Positions 1-13,302 of a DNA stretch of 64,000 bases are shown piece after piece. The position numbers were made by a program, and so were the translations under genes. The notes beneath the pieces were generated by a model. That model was not told where the DNA came from, searched no databases, and was given only the letters and a program-made list of their open reading frames with translations. The stretch is from Silene noctiflora (taxonomy: Eukaryota; Streptophyta; Magnoliopsida; Caryophyllales; Caryophyllaceae), in the NCBI GenBank assembly GCA_009801015.1, contig VHZZ01001088.1:72926-136925 (forward strand). Reading direction: 5' to 3'. Each line of letters starts with the position of its first letter. Positions within the stretch are counted from its first letter, which is position 1.

Positions 1-291
1 TTTTATACGTAATATAGGTAAGTCATTTTCAAATAATAGTATCAATAAAAGATTTAGTAATTTATAGTTTTATATAAATNTTATTTATATTTTAATTAAA
101 AGATTATACTTTAGAATTTAGTGAAAAAAATATAATTCGAAGCAAAAATAAAAATTTAAATGAAAAAAATTATAATTATTAATTTGCTTATTTAGTAAAT
201 GCACTTAAATTGTCATTAACTTCCATATTTAAGAAGATACTTTTTGGAGGGAAAAACTTTGAGATCACCTATTCTTTTAGTATATAGGGGA
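1..291 (-). mobile_element. Non-autonomous Helitron, 5' part (runs off the window start)
   Basis: On the minus strand the element begins TCCCCTATATACTAAAAG, directly after a host A, at 291. The same terminus occurs at 5831 (+), 17507 (-), 20864 (-) and 21428 (-). The body is AT-rich without ORFs. The 3' end with its hairpin and CTAG lies beyond the window, so only the 5' end is supported. Confidence 0.55.
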
Positions 292-784
292 TTATTCCTT
301 TTGTTCAATAGTTACCACTTACTTGTGTTTTAAATTCTCTCATAAATTTAAACCGACGATAACTAATTACTTCGTAACTCTTAACCGAGATGGAGTATAT
401 ACAAAATATTAAACACTGATAATAATCTGATATAAAATGGTTTTTTAATTATAAGTATTCTGCGTTAGCCAATCTTTCTTTGTTAGAGAATAAAATCGAT
501 CTTAGAATTTCAACCATCAACTTAAACTTTTGGTTGAGACGGTTTCACGACATTCTTAAATAAAGCAAGTAAGCAACTAAGCAAGTGAAGGGAAATTGGA
601 AAAACCTATCGCATCACTAACTACTCTAATTTCATGTGAACTTTTGGTTCATGGAAGGTTTTGTCAAAGGATTTAAGTTTTTTTAATTCACATCTCTTTG
701 ATTTTCTCTGCCGACAAAATACTTTTTCCTTTTTTGCCTTGTGAATAGGAAATAAGTAAAACACAACGTGAGCTTTATATTATA

Positions 785-1059
785 CTAGTTTTAATCCCGT
801 GCAAAAAAATGCACGGGTTGACTTTTAGATAATATACGAAATATGTTAGTTAGTACGATAATTAGACGTCATATTCATAAATAATATAAGAAATATGCAA
901 GTTTGTGGTGGGCCAACCTTAGAAATGAAAAAAAAATCTCTTAAATCAGGAACCAATCAGAAGCCTTTAAATTAGTTAGCTTTAATAGTAAGGAGATTAT
1001 TTTTTTCAATTATAATAAAATTATAAAACAGGCTGCGTGAAGCGCGGGATACTACCTAG
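785..1059. mobile_element. Helitron terminal fragments
   Basis: A minus-strand Helitron-type 3' end lies at 785: a hairpin CCGTGCA/TGCACGG separated by a T run, then about 10 nt, then CTAG followed by T. A second 3'-like end on the plus strand ends GCGCGGGATACTACCTAG at 1059. No 5' terminus was found for either, so this is probably a nested or truncated pair. Confidence 0.35.
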
Positions 1060-1119
1060 TGTATATATATTTTTCTTTTTCGCGAATTTTTAAATGTTTA
1101 ATCTCGATTCATAATTATA

Positions 1120-1807
1120 CTTTGTAATAGGCGAACTCACAAATTTTCCCACAAAAAAAAAACATCTTTTTAAATAAGGAAGTTATTGATAATTTAATTA
1201 TATTCACTAACTAAGGAAATTAATAAATATAATGTATTCCATTATATAATTCTTTTCATTAAAATTAATCTTTTCATCAAATTATATAATTTTCACTAAA
1301 TACTAAAATATAATATTTTAATTAACATATAAATGAAGGCAAATTATAAACTATTAAATCTTTTATTAATGTTATTATTTGTGAATGACTTGACTCATAC
1401 TATGTATAAACAAAACTATAAATTAGTTTGATTACTTTCATGACAAAAACAAAAAATTAATAAATTGGAATCATTAGCTTTGTGGTATAAAAATACTTTT
1501 TAAAAAAATACATTTCCGCACATTACTCAATTCTCTTGGATTAATTTTCATTTTTTTTCTCTCGAAATAGAATACAATTATGAGAAAAATGAACAATTAA
1601 TGAGATATATCACTATTATTTTACAGTTCAATTTACTCAGTTTTCTTGAATAATTTTATAATTCAATTTTTTTTCTCATATCAAAATATAATGACATGAA
1701 ATATGAAAAATAAAATAAAATAATGAGGTGCTAATTTAGCATGATTAAGTAATACAAAATAAAAAAAATTTATAAATACAGCGCATAAAAAATGCGCGGG
1801 ATCCTAA
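1120..1807 (+). mobile_element. Non-autonomous Helitron (diverged 5' end)
   Basis: The 3' end has the hairpin GCGCATAAAAAATGCGC, then GGGATCCTAA ending in CTAA before a host T. The interior matches, in reverse, the Helitron at 20904-21428 (for example the block ATCTTTTTAAATAAGGAA near 1165). The 5' boundary is approximate. Confidence 0.5.
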
Positions 1808-1830
1808 TTATTCAATGATGTTATAAAGTA

Positions 1831-2038
1831 CTCCCTCCGTCCCGGTCATTTGTTGTCTTTTGGTTTTGGCACAAAGACCAAGGAAAGAGGAGGGTGTCAA
1901 TTATAAGATGACAAGTGGAGTAAATTGAATGTGAATGATCAAATTACTCATCAAATACAATCCTAAAATAGAAAGGACAACAATTGACTAAGACACCCCA
2001 AAATGGAAAAGGACAACAAATGACCGGGACGGAGGGAG
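1831..2038. mobile_element. Stowaway-type MITE
   Basis: About 208 bp flanked by TA on both sides. The terminal inverted repeats are CTCCCTCCGTCCCGGTCA on the left and its complement on the right, extending inward over the TTTGTTGTC block. There is no coding capacity. Close relatives lie at 46567 and 48191. The ends and TA target sites fit Tc1/mariner-derived Stowaway MITEs. Confidence 0.85.
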
Positions 2039-2292
2039 TATTAAGTACACTTAATTCAACTTGGTACAATAATTGTCGCTATCTTGAAATTATAGATCCT
2101 AATTAGATGGAAAGCATTAATAATTTTCCATAAATGGGCCATGGAAACTAGAATTAGGACCCACATATGACATAACAAACACAAACTCTATATAATAAAA
2201 CCGTCTCACAGTATAACAGACAGTTCCATTCAATAATTATTGCATAGCAGAGTTGGTAATCTATCAATTTAGTTTAACAATTGTTCGACTAA

Positions 2293-2777
2293 TCCCCCTT
2301 ACTACTAAGAGAATAAAAATTCTCTTAGTTTTCCCTCCAAAAGGCATCTTGCTAAATAAGGCGATAAGTAAAATCTTATTTCATTACATTATTATATTTT
2401 CAATGAATATATTCTTATAATTAAACTCTAATCATTTAATTAAATTCATAATTATGATTTTTTCATTAAAATAAATTAAAATTGGTTTTAAACTATAAAC
2501 TATAAGTTGTTAATTTTTTGAATAATGCAATAATATATTACCGTAGATAATAATTTGACACATATTTAGTATTCACTATTAGTTTCGTGACAAAAAAATT
2601 CATTTAAAAAAAAATCACACCTTAACTTAATTCTCTTTGATTAGTTTTCGATTTCAAATTTTTTGTTTCATATCAAAATATAAAAGAGAAAAATATTAAA
2701 TATTTATAGTGTGCAAGTTTAATACACTAAAAAATAAAAACTCTATATACCGCGCAATGGCGCGGGATCTGTACTAG
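2293..2777 (+). mobile_element. Non-autonomous Helitron, second family
   Basis: Starts TCCCCCTTACTACTAAG after a host A and ends with the hairpin CCGCGC-AATG-GCGCGG, then GATCTGTACTAG before a host T. That is the A|TC...CTAG|T arrangement of Helitrons. No ORF. Copies of the same family lie at 55637-56172 (complete) and up to 18306 (3' part after an N gap). A near-identical 18-19 bp sequence flanks it on both sides, which is not typical for Helitrons. Confidence 0.75.
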
Positions 2778-5700
2778 TAAACAATTGTTCCGACTAATTA
2801 CAAGTTGAAACCTATTATTCCTTCATTCGTTTTCATGTAATAATTTAATCAAATCTGCACTTATTGGCTTATTGTAACCTGCTCTTTTTTGTCACCTTCT
2901 ATTTTTAGTATGTCGTTTTTATTTTCGAAATTAATAATTACATTTTGAGATTAGTAAATAACAAAATCCTTGATTATAAAGGTCTTTTTTTTATATTATA
3001 TGGTTCATTAAATCGAGATCTTATGAATACCACCAAGATAATGAGAACCGTGAAAACTCCATTTTACGGATTTTTTTTAAATAATGACATATTTGGATTC
3101 AGCATATAATTTTATGGCTAGATAACATATTTCTTGTCCAAAAATTATAAACTATTGACGGAAATCGAGACGAAATACATTTTATTATTTTTCATGTACC
3201 TAGTAATCATTTTCTTGTATCTCACAGTTTTCATGCACGTAGCACTCATTTTCATGCATCTAAATCATTTTTTAGTGCACTTATGAATTTTTTACATAAA
3301 TTATATCTTTTCTTAATATAATCAATAAATTTAGTTTACTTATACCAAATAATGTGTTTGAACAAACTAAGCTAAAGCTAAATGATTCACCTAAACTTTC
3401 GAATCGAGATTTGGTGAAGATTTAGTGGTGGTTCTCAAGGTTCTCGTTATATTAGTGATTCTCACCGGATCCTGACTCATGATTCATTTGATGTCAATTT
3501 ACGATTGTACTTCCTCGCAATGTTGTCATGTTTGATTCCCATTTGACTTTGTATGGTCAAAATTCATAAACCGTGCTCATAAATAACTAGAAAACTATAA
3601 AATATTAAGATAACTCCGTATATAATGCAAAGACATTTGCATTTGTAATGAAGATAAGTCTCACGAAATTAAAATATATCTTAAACAAAAAATATTAATA
3701 TATTTATACAAAGAAAAGCGGAAATAATATGTAATTACAGAGACGGGAACGTTAAGTTATAATTGAATTTAGTAAATCATTTACTCATTTGTTTTCTTTT
3801 ATAATTCGTCGGTTATACAAAGTACCGTTGGATATTTCCTTTGAACAATATGGTGGGAGAAATGGTCCTAAGGGCAACACTTATACGTAATTGAGAAAAA
3901 AGATTACGCATCTTAATTTTTGAGCGTATACACATTGTTTCTGAGCATATTAGTATTTTTAAATATAGTTTTTGAGTAATATTATATTTTTTTTAGTTTA
4001 ATGTTTAAAATAAATGTACTCAAAAACTTAATATTACAAACTCATGATATTTAAAATAGAATTAAAAAACTTTAATATAAAACTCAGAAAATAGATATTA
4101 AGGGGTACTACGTCAGATGTATAGTCCATGAACTGGTGCTTGAGGAGTCGGTTTTAGTTTTAGTAATTAAGTTTATTGTTTTCTGCATTAGTTAACATTA
4201 ACGGAAAAAAGGAATATACTTCTAATGTACTACCTCAATTTTTTTTTTTTTTTTGTTATTGAGTATATGTATATTTATTTCTAGCTTATTACCTCACACT
4301 TTATTTGTTTTTGAGCATATATGTATTTTTTCTGAACATATTAAAGTTTATAATTTAGATTTTAATTTTTTTTTTCCGTGAAAACTCAAATTTAAATAAG
4401 GTTATATGTAATGTTTTTGATTTTTATTATAATTTCTTTGAGCTTAATGTTTAAGTAAATGAACTCAAAATTTTTATAGTAAAACTCATAATTTTTAGAA
4501 CAAAATTCAAAAACTTTATTATAATACTAAGAAATTATACAACTAGTGGTAATATATCGAATGTATAATCTACTTACTGCATTCATGCATGGTGTATCGC
4601 ATGCATTAGCATGCATGAAGAAATAAAAGATTTAATTTACGAGGATGTTGACATAAAGTAATTAAAATAATTGTCGACAATTTACATCAAATAATAAAGA
4701 CTCCCACTCAATTCTTAATACTCATGATCCACAAAAAATGGCAAAAAAGTGAGAATCTTATCGAGTGGAAGAAATTTGAGTGGAAGCTCTAAGAAGTTGT
4801 AGGGAGTAAAAGTAGCATGAAAATGTCACATGTGACTTTTTCCGTTTCAGTGAATAGTTTACGTTTTATTTTGTAAAGAAAAAATAAAGTGAGAGGGCAT
4901 AAAATTACAAATTTTCTAAATGTGATATTTGTAAACAAATTATAATCATCCGTTTACTGATAAAACATTCAGATAGTCATGGTTATGACAATATATCCGT
5001 TTACTGATAAAACGAATTCAAATACTTCGTACTATCAATTGGTAACAATGGCGATTATGGAGGGGTGCAGGGGATGCACCCCCGTCCACTGAATCCTAAA
5101 ATCGCTTCTAATTGGTAATATTAAGCCAAACATTTTACTAGGAGTATTATTTAGACAACTATCTTTATCGTATATAATATTACCGTCTTATATAAGAATT
5201 TACGTAAAATATCGAGCTCACCGAAAAAGTTACCCAAGTAAAATATCCTAGTAAGTAAAAGTGTGACATGTAAAAAGTGCCAAGAGTAGCAAAGATCCAA
5301 ATTAAAAGTGGGCATAGTAGTAAGTTTATGTCACTATCTAGCATGGACTTTTACCTTTTTGAGTTTTGTCTACGAACTTAAATTTCCAACAATTTGATCC
5401 CTGCGTAACACAAATTCTCATTTGTGACGATATTATTCCGTCATAAATAAGTATTTGTGACGATCACAAGCAAGATAATGTTTTAAAACATTAATATGAA
5501 GCCTCACAAGGAAGCAAATCAGAAAGCTCGCTCTGTGATCCTGTAAGCATGTAGCTGACGTGTATATGAAACCAAATCCGGCAAAACATAAACATTTGAT
5601 GGATCGGAATAGGTTTAATCCGATCCAATACGATCATAACTCGAGATGGTTGTGACTCGATAATATGGTGACTCGATAACGGATTTAGTTTAATAATAAT

Positions 5701-5830
5701 AACCCAAATAAAATCAAAGACATTTTTATTAATTGTTACGACCTAGTACTAATATATACGGAGTACTCGGAATGTATCTATGGTTTTAATATGGAATTAT
5801 GATCCAAAATTTGAAATATAAGATGAGAAA
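2778..5830. other. AT-rich intergenic stretch without recognisable genes
   Basis: I see no ORF over 60 codons, no family motif and no complete mobile element here. It contains poly-T/A runs, short degenerate repeats built on 'tttttgagcatat' (about 3940-4350) and a degraded MITE-like hairpin with 'tttgtgacga' arms near 5410-5470. Confidence 0.5.
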
Positions 5831-6182
5831 TCCCCTATATACTAAAAGATTAACACATCTCTAAATTCTCCCGCTCAAATTTCTCGCCTAAGTGATATTT
5901 TACTTGACAATATTTATTTCCTAATTAATTAATCTTCACTACTTATATTTACTATTGAACAATATTTATCTCCTAATTAATTTTGTAACATAAATNATGG
6001 TTTAACGTCTATAATTGTTGAACTTTTACATAAATAAGGCTAATAAAATATTTCCTTAGGATTATATATGCAAATTTCTACTCTTTTTAAAATGGAGATA
6101 AACTGCATTTAGTTTAATTAATTATCAAATTTTCTAATATTTGTATCTAAAATACCGTGCAATTGCACGGGAACTATACTAG
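5831..6182 (+). mobile_element. Complete non-autonomous Helitron (about 350 bp)
   Basis: Begins TCCCCTATATACTAAAAG after a host A. Ends with the hairpin CCGTGCAATTGCACGG, GAACTATA and CTAG before a host T. It is the plus-strand version of the copies at 17106-17507 and 20544-20864. It has no ORF, so mobilisation would need a RepHel protein from elsewhere. Confidence 0.8.
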
Positions 6183-6444
6183 TATAATAGTATGTTTATA
6201 ATCTGATCTAGATTTGAACCGAACCCGACTTTACCCATCACGATAATGACCCAACTTCAATAGTGATGACCCAACATAACCTGAACTCGAATATGACATT
6301 ACTCGCTTTAACCCGATACATAACCGACCGAGCTACATTACCACCTTATTAATTAACATACTACAAAATTTAGATTAGATTTGATGTACTAGAAACCTAA
6401 AATTGAGTTGTTTAGTCCAAGTGTCCAACCCTACTAGCAATCTC

Positions 6445-6640
6445 ACTTCACAAATTCTTATTTACGACGGTCAGTATCCGTCTTAAACTTAAGACGGATA
6501 ATTGTCTCTCACATAAATGCAAGTGGGTGGAAAATGAATATACCCACTTGCCTCCTACTTACATTTGTGTAAGAGGACCACTATCCCGTCTTAAGCTTAA
6601 GACGGATAGTGACCGTCTTATGTAAGACCTTATCATCTCA
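6445..6640. mobile_element. Hairpin MITE with 'aagacggata' arms
   Basis: Two short hairpins (TCCGTCTTAAACTTAAGACGGA and CCGTCTTAAGCTTAAGACGG type) face each other across an inverted inner segment (catTTGTGTAAGAGG versus its complement CTCTCACATAAATG). The same design recurs at 49395, 51775, 52185 and 54660, with pieces at 30260, 32540, 48497 and 61655. Family assignment is uncertain and the target duplication was not resolved. Confidence 0.5.
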
Positions 6641-7098
6641 CTTACACTGACAACAGTCTAAGTCAAAACTCCCTGTATAATTGCTCCATAAATTCTCCTG
6701 ATTTTGATGCGCTTTTCTTCAATTTTTTCAATTTCTCACCGACAAATTTAATCCAATATTAAAAACCCAATTATCGAACATAACCATTTAAGACGGATAT
6801 ATCCGTGTTACGGGTCTTACATAAAAATTGGTATACTGGGAATATACACCCCACCTGCTGTGTTTTTTACACTCTAGTCTCTGCTGCTTTCCTACCCATC
6901 TCTTCTTCATTTACTCACACCAAAGCTTCGAATCTCACACCCTTTTTTTCATCCATTATTATCATCACTTTTTGTTCATGTCTCTATCTTCATAATTCTC
7001 TATATTATTTTTGATTTTTATTTATGAATAATTATGTAACAATTTCTCAAGATACCCTTTAATTTTTGTATATTTTTTGTGTTTTATCAAGCTCAACA

Positions 7099-10000
7099 AT
7101 GGCAATGAAGAATCATATGATCTTTCTTCATTCTTCATTTTTTCATTATTTCCCTTCTTTTTTCTTTTTCTTTTTAGTTGTTGTTTCTTTGATCCCAGTT
7201 TTGTTTGTTCAAGCTAACACTGATGCAAATGATGGTAATTTTCTCTCTTTTTTCTGTTTTAATATGATGTTTTATTTGTTTACAGGCTAAAGTTTCAATC
7301 TTTATGTTTGTTTTGTTAATAATGAAATAATGTCGGCAAAATAAATGGTCAAAGTGTAGTTTTAGTCTTTAATTAATGAAAAATACTTTCTCCGTCTCAC
7401 TCATTTGTTTACGTTTATTTACTCCCTGTGACGGGTATTTTAATCAAAGGTAAATAAATGATTAAGACGGAGGGAGAACTTATAATGTTGTTATAGAGGG
7501 TGGCTAGTTCATGTGAAAGCTCCCATTTTTCTTGCATTTCCAGTTTTACTGAGGTTTAGTTTGGTTTAAGAAGAAAAGAGAGTATTTTGTAGAAGATAAA
7601 GTTTCAATCTTTCTGGCATTCTCAGATCATTTAATGGAGTGTGCTGTAAAGTAAAATTAATGTGGGTAGAAGGTGTGCATGATTGATTTAATGGTGTGTG
7701 CTGTAAAGTAAAATTAGAGTTCTTGAATCATTATGTGGAGTTTTTATGTTAAAAGTAGTCGCTTTGAGGTCAAGGGTAAGGCTGCGTACATCCGACACCC
7801 CCTTACACCGCAATTTGCAGGAGCCCTCGAGGCATTGGGGTAATGTTGCTGGTGTTTGTTGTTAAAGTAGTCTTTTGGGTGTTTTTGTTATGGTCCATGT
7901 TTAGTTGAGAAAGGTGGAAAATGAGAGGAAAATGAAGATGTGATCAGGGGAAAAGGGATTACTTTGAAGGAGAGGAAGTATCTGACATTCTTTTTACTAA
8001 GTGGGACCATAATTTCTGGGAGGTTAACAATTTTGTTTGGTGTTTTAGGATTTGAGTTTCTGTAATTATGCTGATAATGTGACCAAAAGAGAAGGAAGAT
8101 AACTCCTGGGGACCTTGTCTTAGTACATGCTTCATTTTGGAAGCACATTGCTGGGGACCCTTTTATGTTTTAAGGAAGCCTGCTGTATTTTGCTCTAAAT
8201 TGTTTTTGTAGTTTATTTAAAACCGTAATGTTTGTATCAGATGTTGCTCGGATTTGGCTTTCTAAGAAAAAAAACTTGTTCAGGTGTTCGTGGCCTTGTC
8301 CATATGCCGAGTCGCTACTTGTGCTTGTTTATAGATAGATGATGGCAGACTTGAACAAAAAAACAACGAAACTGTGGATTATATTTATTTAGTAGGGGTG
8401 TTCTATACTTTGCAGCACAATCACTTCAAGTTTTGTATGGTGCACTTAATAATCCCCCTCAGCTGACGGGATGGAAATCTAGTGGCGGTGATCCATGTGG
8501 AGAGTCTTGGATGGGAGTTAAGTGTGATGGTTCTGCTGTCGTTTCCCTGTAAGTTTTGGTTCAAGGAGCTTCTTTTTCTGTACTTCTTTTTGATAAAGTA
8601 TTTTTTTAGGCCTTAAAGCCAAGGAAACTGTAACCAAAATTACAGCACTAACATCCCTTCACCCTTTATTACGGTATATGGAGTACTGTTTTTACATACC
8701 TTGCTTTGTTCAGTTTCTTTCTGTTTTTTCGCCTTGACAGGGAAGTTTCTGGATTAGGGCTTAATGGGTCCATGGGATATCTGCTTTCAAACCTTATGTC
8801 GCTGAAGACGTTGTGAGAAGCTTTTACTGCCACATTGCGTTGTTTTTGAATTGCAGAAAGCGCTTTTGTTTATTTTATAGTTTAGTTGACGAATCTTGAC
8901 TTTCAATTCTGTCTACAGGGATTTGAGTAATAACAAAATTCATGACACCATACCGTTTCAAATGCCGCCCAATCTAACAACACTGTAAGGTTTAGTTGTC
9001 TAAAGTGTGGTTTGATGCCTCGGAAAAAGGATTGGTTGTATTCACTTCATTGCGAAATGCATTCTATATTTTCTTGTGGTTGCAGAAATCTTGCAAGGAA
9101 TAATCTTAGTGGCAACCTACCTTACTCAATTTCGAACATGGTTTCACTTGCTTATTTGTAAGTTGTTGTTTATCTTCTTTTATGTACCTGTTCAACGGTC
9201 ATGTTGTGATTCTCTTACAAATGCGTATCCTATTTTAATTGCAGAAATGTGAGTGGTAATTCTCTCACACAGCAAATTGCAGATGTATTTTCTAATCATA
9301 CTTCCCTCGGGACCATGTAAGTCAACTTATTGACACGTTCTTGTAAATTTGTGGCAATACTGTTTAGAGGAATGCTGTATCTGTTGCCATTTCTATTACT
9401 CCTTCCATTGACTTGAATTCAGTCAATTCACTACATTTGCTTTTGGATCAGAGTTCAGAAAAATGAAAATAATTTGATAGAGGCCCGCACCCACATAGTC
9501 ACATGAGAGTAATTTTGTGGGTTTTTATCACCTAAAACAGAAATGCAGTGAATTGATATTAATGTGTCCAAAAAGGAAAATATAGCGAATATAAATGAAT
9601 AGAGAAAGTGGTATTTAAAAATTTTGGGTTCCAAAACATTACCTGTGGCTGTCATGTCATGCAGAGATCTCTCATACAACAATTTTTCCGGAGATCTTCC
9701 CAGTTCCTTAAGTTCCTTGTCCAACCTTTCGACACTGTGAGTGATTAAGAGTGCTGATCATTATTAGCCATTTACATTATGAAGACATCTTTTGACCGAT
9801 AATCTCATAGTTCCTTTATATATTGCAGACAGGTTCAAAACAATCAGCTAACTGGTACACTCAGCCCCCTCGTTAACCTGCCTTTAGATAATCTGTAAGT
9901 GCGTAATTGCTTTGCTTTGTGACTTGTGCATGAGATACTTCTGTCAGTGCTTAACTGGATGGTGACCTTGTTATACAGAAATGTTGCAAATAACCAATTT

Positions 10001-13000
10001 AGCGGTTGGATACCTCAGGAACTCCTGACCCTCCCAAATTTTGTGTAAGCAATAGTTCTTGCTCTATTTTAATATTTGCCAACAGTTTTCCACATTTTTA
10101 GGACTTTTAGGTGTATTTGTATATGGACCAATTAGCATGTATTCCTTCCCCTTTTCTTTCCCTGTTTTACCTTGTCTTATCTGTATGTTGCATGCCATTG
10201 GCGATTTCAATGGCGGTTCATGGTAGCCAACCCCAAATCCTTTTGGGGTTAAGGATCTCTTCTTGGTACTTGGGAAAATTTTCTTATTTATTTTCTCGTC
10301 TTTTAACAGTTACAATGGTAATTCATTTGATAATGGCCCGGCTCCACCACCACCACCCTTTACTCCTCCTCCTCCCGGAACACCTGCCAAGCGGAATCAT
10401 AGTAGATCAGCAGGTTCTGCACACTCACCCCAAGGCTCTGAGAAGGAAACATCACATGGAAAGAAAAATTCAAAATCTGTTGGAACTCTTCTTGGGGTAG
10501 TGCTTAGTGTTGCATTCTTGCTTGTATTTGGCCTGCTCGCTCTTTTGTTCTGCAAACGCAAATGGAAAACTAAGCCTAGTAGTGGCCGGATGTCCGGCGG
10601 AAGTGTCTCAAATGGTAGCGAAAAAGGTAGAATGACTGTGTAATGTCTAATTTCTTCATTAGTTCTCTAACAATCTACTCCCACCCTCCCCCCCTCCCTC
10701 ATGGCCTCATATACTGGCCTTATTTGACTTCAGTGGTCAATTGATGGGAACACATTTTCTGAGCACACACAAATGATACAATAATCAGAATTTTCTTTTA
10801 ATAATTAATATGACAATACTTGCGTTCTTAGATAAATCAAACTTGATACTAGTAAAAATTTAACCTCAGTTGACCAGCACATGTACATTATATGATCAGT
10901 GCTATACTTCAGAGAGTTTATCGGCTTGTGCTTTCTATTTCTGATTTTGCAGTTAACACTGAGGTACAAGAACAAAGAGTGGTAGGCATGCCTACAATTG
11001 TTGATGTAAAGACCCCTCCTTCCGAAAATGTACCGGTTGATAAGGTTTATGGGAAAAATGGGTCTTTGAAACGACTGAAGTCCCCTATCACTGCTACTTC
11101 TTATACAGTTGCTTCACTTCAGACTGCAACAAACAGCTTTAGTCAAGAAAACATTGTGGGTGAAGGTTCACTTGGCCGGGTTTATAAAGCGGAGTTTTCC
11201 AATGGCAAGGTAAGTCAAAGCAGTTTCATTTTTCTATCCTGCCACTATAATGTGGATTATATGATCCTAAATATTACTTGATTCGTTATTGATGTATCAT
11301 AGATGGTGTGCTGGTACAGGTTTTAGCTATTAAAAAGATTGATAATTCAGCACTATCATTGCAAGAGGAGGATAATTTCCTTGAAGCTGTGTCAAACATG
11401 TCTCGCCTTAGGCACCCAAACATTGTCTCATTGGCCGGATACTGTACAGAGCACGGGCAGCGTCTTTTGGTGTACGAGTACATCGGAAATGGCAGTCTGC
11501 ATGATATACTACATTACACTGAAGACGGAAGCAAGAAATTGTCATGGAACTCTCGAGTTCGAGTAGCACTTGGAACAGCCCGAGCACTGGAGTATGAAAT
11601 TACGAGTTTAGCTTTTTCCATCTTAAACTTAATGTTACTAGTGATTTTAGTCTGAAGTCCTAGTTTGTTTTCAGGTACTTGCATGAAGTCTGCTTGCCAT
11701 CAGTTGTACATCGGAATTTCAAATCGGCCAACATTTTACTTGATGAAGAATTCAACCCTCACCTCTCAGATTGTGGACTGGCCGCTTTGACGCCAAATAC
11801 TGAGCGACAGGTAGATTAGCTACTGTTAATTTGGATTCACTACATTTTCTTTCTTGGACCGGCCGTTCAAACAAAGTCAAAATGTTTCCATTGTTGGTTA
11901 AAACAAAGACGTCATCTTAAAAGTTTGAGGCTTCCAGTGTCAACCCAACCCATTCACTTATTAAGTAGCTCTGATGAATTAATATTGCCTATGATTTGAA
12001 TGGACCTGTCTAAATCACGCTTCAGCGAGACAGATGACGTGTCAGGGGATGGCTTTATATAACTTATTTTCATGCTTCAACCTTTGTATTATAATATTGA
12101 ACATTCAATAAGAACTTCTGGGTATCATTCTTACAGTATCTGTTATGAATTCCCTTGTTTCATTGGGCATCTTCTCTGAATAGGGCTAACTAGATCTGAT
12201 AAAACCGCCTGACCGAAAGAACAACCCAAAGCATGCCAGAATTGTAAATGAGCCTATTCAGGATAACACGGCCCCATTGACACGTTTGCCAGCTCTAGTG
12301 TTGACCATTTGAACATGACAAGTTGCATAAAATTCATTTGAATATTTTAAACATTGTAGGATAGATGTAAATTTCCGGTGCAATGTGACAGGTCATGTAA
12401 TTTTTCGGCTGGTATATGTTACATACAGGTGTCTACTCAAATGGTAGGTTCATTTGGGTACAGTGCTCCAGAGTTTGCTTTGTCAGGGGTTTACACCACG
12501 AAAAGTGACGTCTACAGCTTTGGGGTGGTGATGTTGGAGCTTTTGAGTGGGCGTAAACCTTTAGATAGGTATGACCTCCCTCCATTTTAGTTTATTGCCA
12601 TATGATTATTGGTTGGTATCGTGGTAAGGGGTTTATTCTTTCCTGACAAGTGTTTATTCTTTCAGTTCAAGACCAAGGTCCGAACAATCTCTTGTTAGAT
12701 GGGCTACACCTCAACTACACGATATAGATGCTCTATCTAAAATGGTTGATCCTACTCTAAATGGAATGTATCCTGCTAAGTCGTTGTCTCGATTTGCTGA
12801 CGTCATTGCCCTCTGTGTTCAGGTAATTACTTTAACATCCATTTTTGACACACAGGCCCTATAGTATCAGAATCAGGAGGATCTTGAATGGTATTGTCAA
12901 AATCTCAACTAGACAAAGAAAGTACGATTTTGGATGTCTGAGACTTTTACCTGCTTGCATCACGACATAATCAAAAGCGGAAAAGAAATCGTTCTGTTAT

Positions 13001-13302
13001 CGTGGATTGATGTACTGGTTATATTACGTATTCATAGACATCTACCGAGTTTTTGCAGTTATCTAACATTGACCTGCCAATCCCTGTTCTTTTGTCATGC
13101 TATTTTCATAACATTAATCTGATCTTAAGTCTTCCACTTATCTTAATAGCCGGAGCCAGAATTCAGACCACCAATGTCGGAAGTAGTTCAAGCACTAGTC
13201 CGCTTAGTACAGAGGGCGGGTGGTTCAAAAAGGAGATCCAGTGATGATTCCGGGTTTGGGTTCAAGACTCCAGATCATGACACAATTGACATCTCCATTT
13301 AA
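7099..13302 (+). CDS. STRUBBELIG-receptor family LRR pseudokinase (SRF6/7/8-like)
   Basis: Plasma-membrane receptor-like protein. Exons: 7099-7234, 8416-8548, 8741-8812, 8919-8984, 9086-9157, 9245-9316, 9665-9736, 9829-9894, 9979-10044, 10310-10626, 10953-11209, 11320-11591, 11675-11810, 12429-12568, 12666-12822, 13150-13302. They sum to 2187 nt (728 aa), all with GT-AG introns. Visible in order: signal peptide; SUB-type N-terminal segment with DPCGESW; six LRR exons of 66 or 72 nt; Pro-rich stretch (about 262-277); transmembrane segment (about 310-333); kinase-like domain from GEGSLGRVY. Lys448 (AIKK) is kept, but the catalytic loop reads HRN (546-548) and the metal loop DCG (566-568), so phosphotransfer is probably lost or weak, as known for STRUBBELIG. 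The C-terminus DIDISI resembles SRF8. Family members act in tissue morphogenesis and cell-wall signalling. The second in-frame ATG at codon 3 is an alternative start. Confidence 0.9.
7386..7476. mobile_element. Short Stowaway-like MITE in intron 1 of the SRF gene
   Basis: About 90 bp. Left end CTTTCTCCGTCTCACTCA follows a TA; right end TGATTAAGACGGAGGGAG. Inner arms TTTGTTTACG... and ...TAAATAAA are also complementary. The right-hand TA has changed. Confidence 0.6.
7773..7847 (+). mobile_element. Au-type SINE, 3' fragment, in SRF intron 1
   Basis: Contains the conserved Au SINE 3' blocks GGTAAGGCTGCGTACATC and, after CCCCTTACACCGCAATTTG, the pair GGAGCCCTCGAGGCATTG and GGGGTAATG. The tRNA-like head is missing, so it is a 5'-truncated copy. 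A minus-strand relative lies at 61060-61140. Confidence 0.65.

Noticed and set aside
6805-7014. 69-codon open frame just upstream of the SRF gene
   Set aside because: It lies in the likely promoter and 5' UTR and shows no family resemblance; the SRF start at 7099 gives a proper signal peptide.
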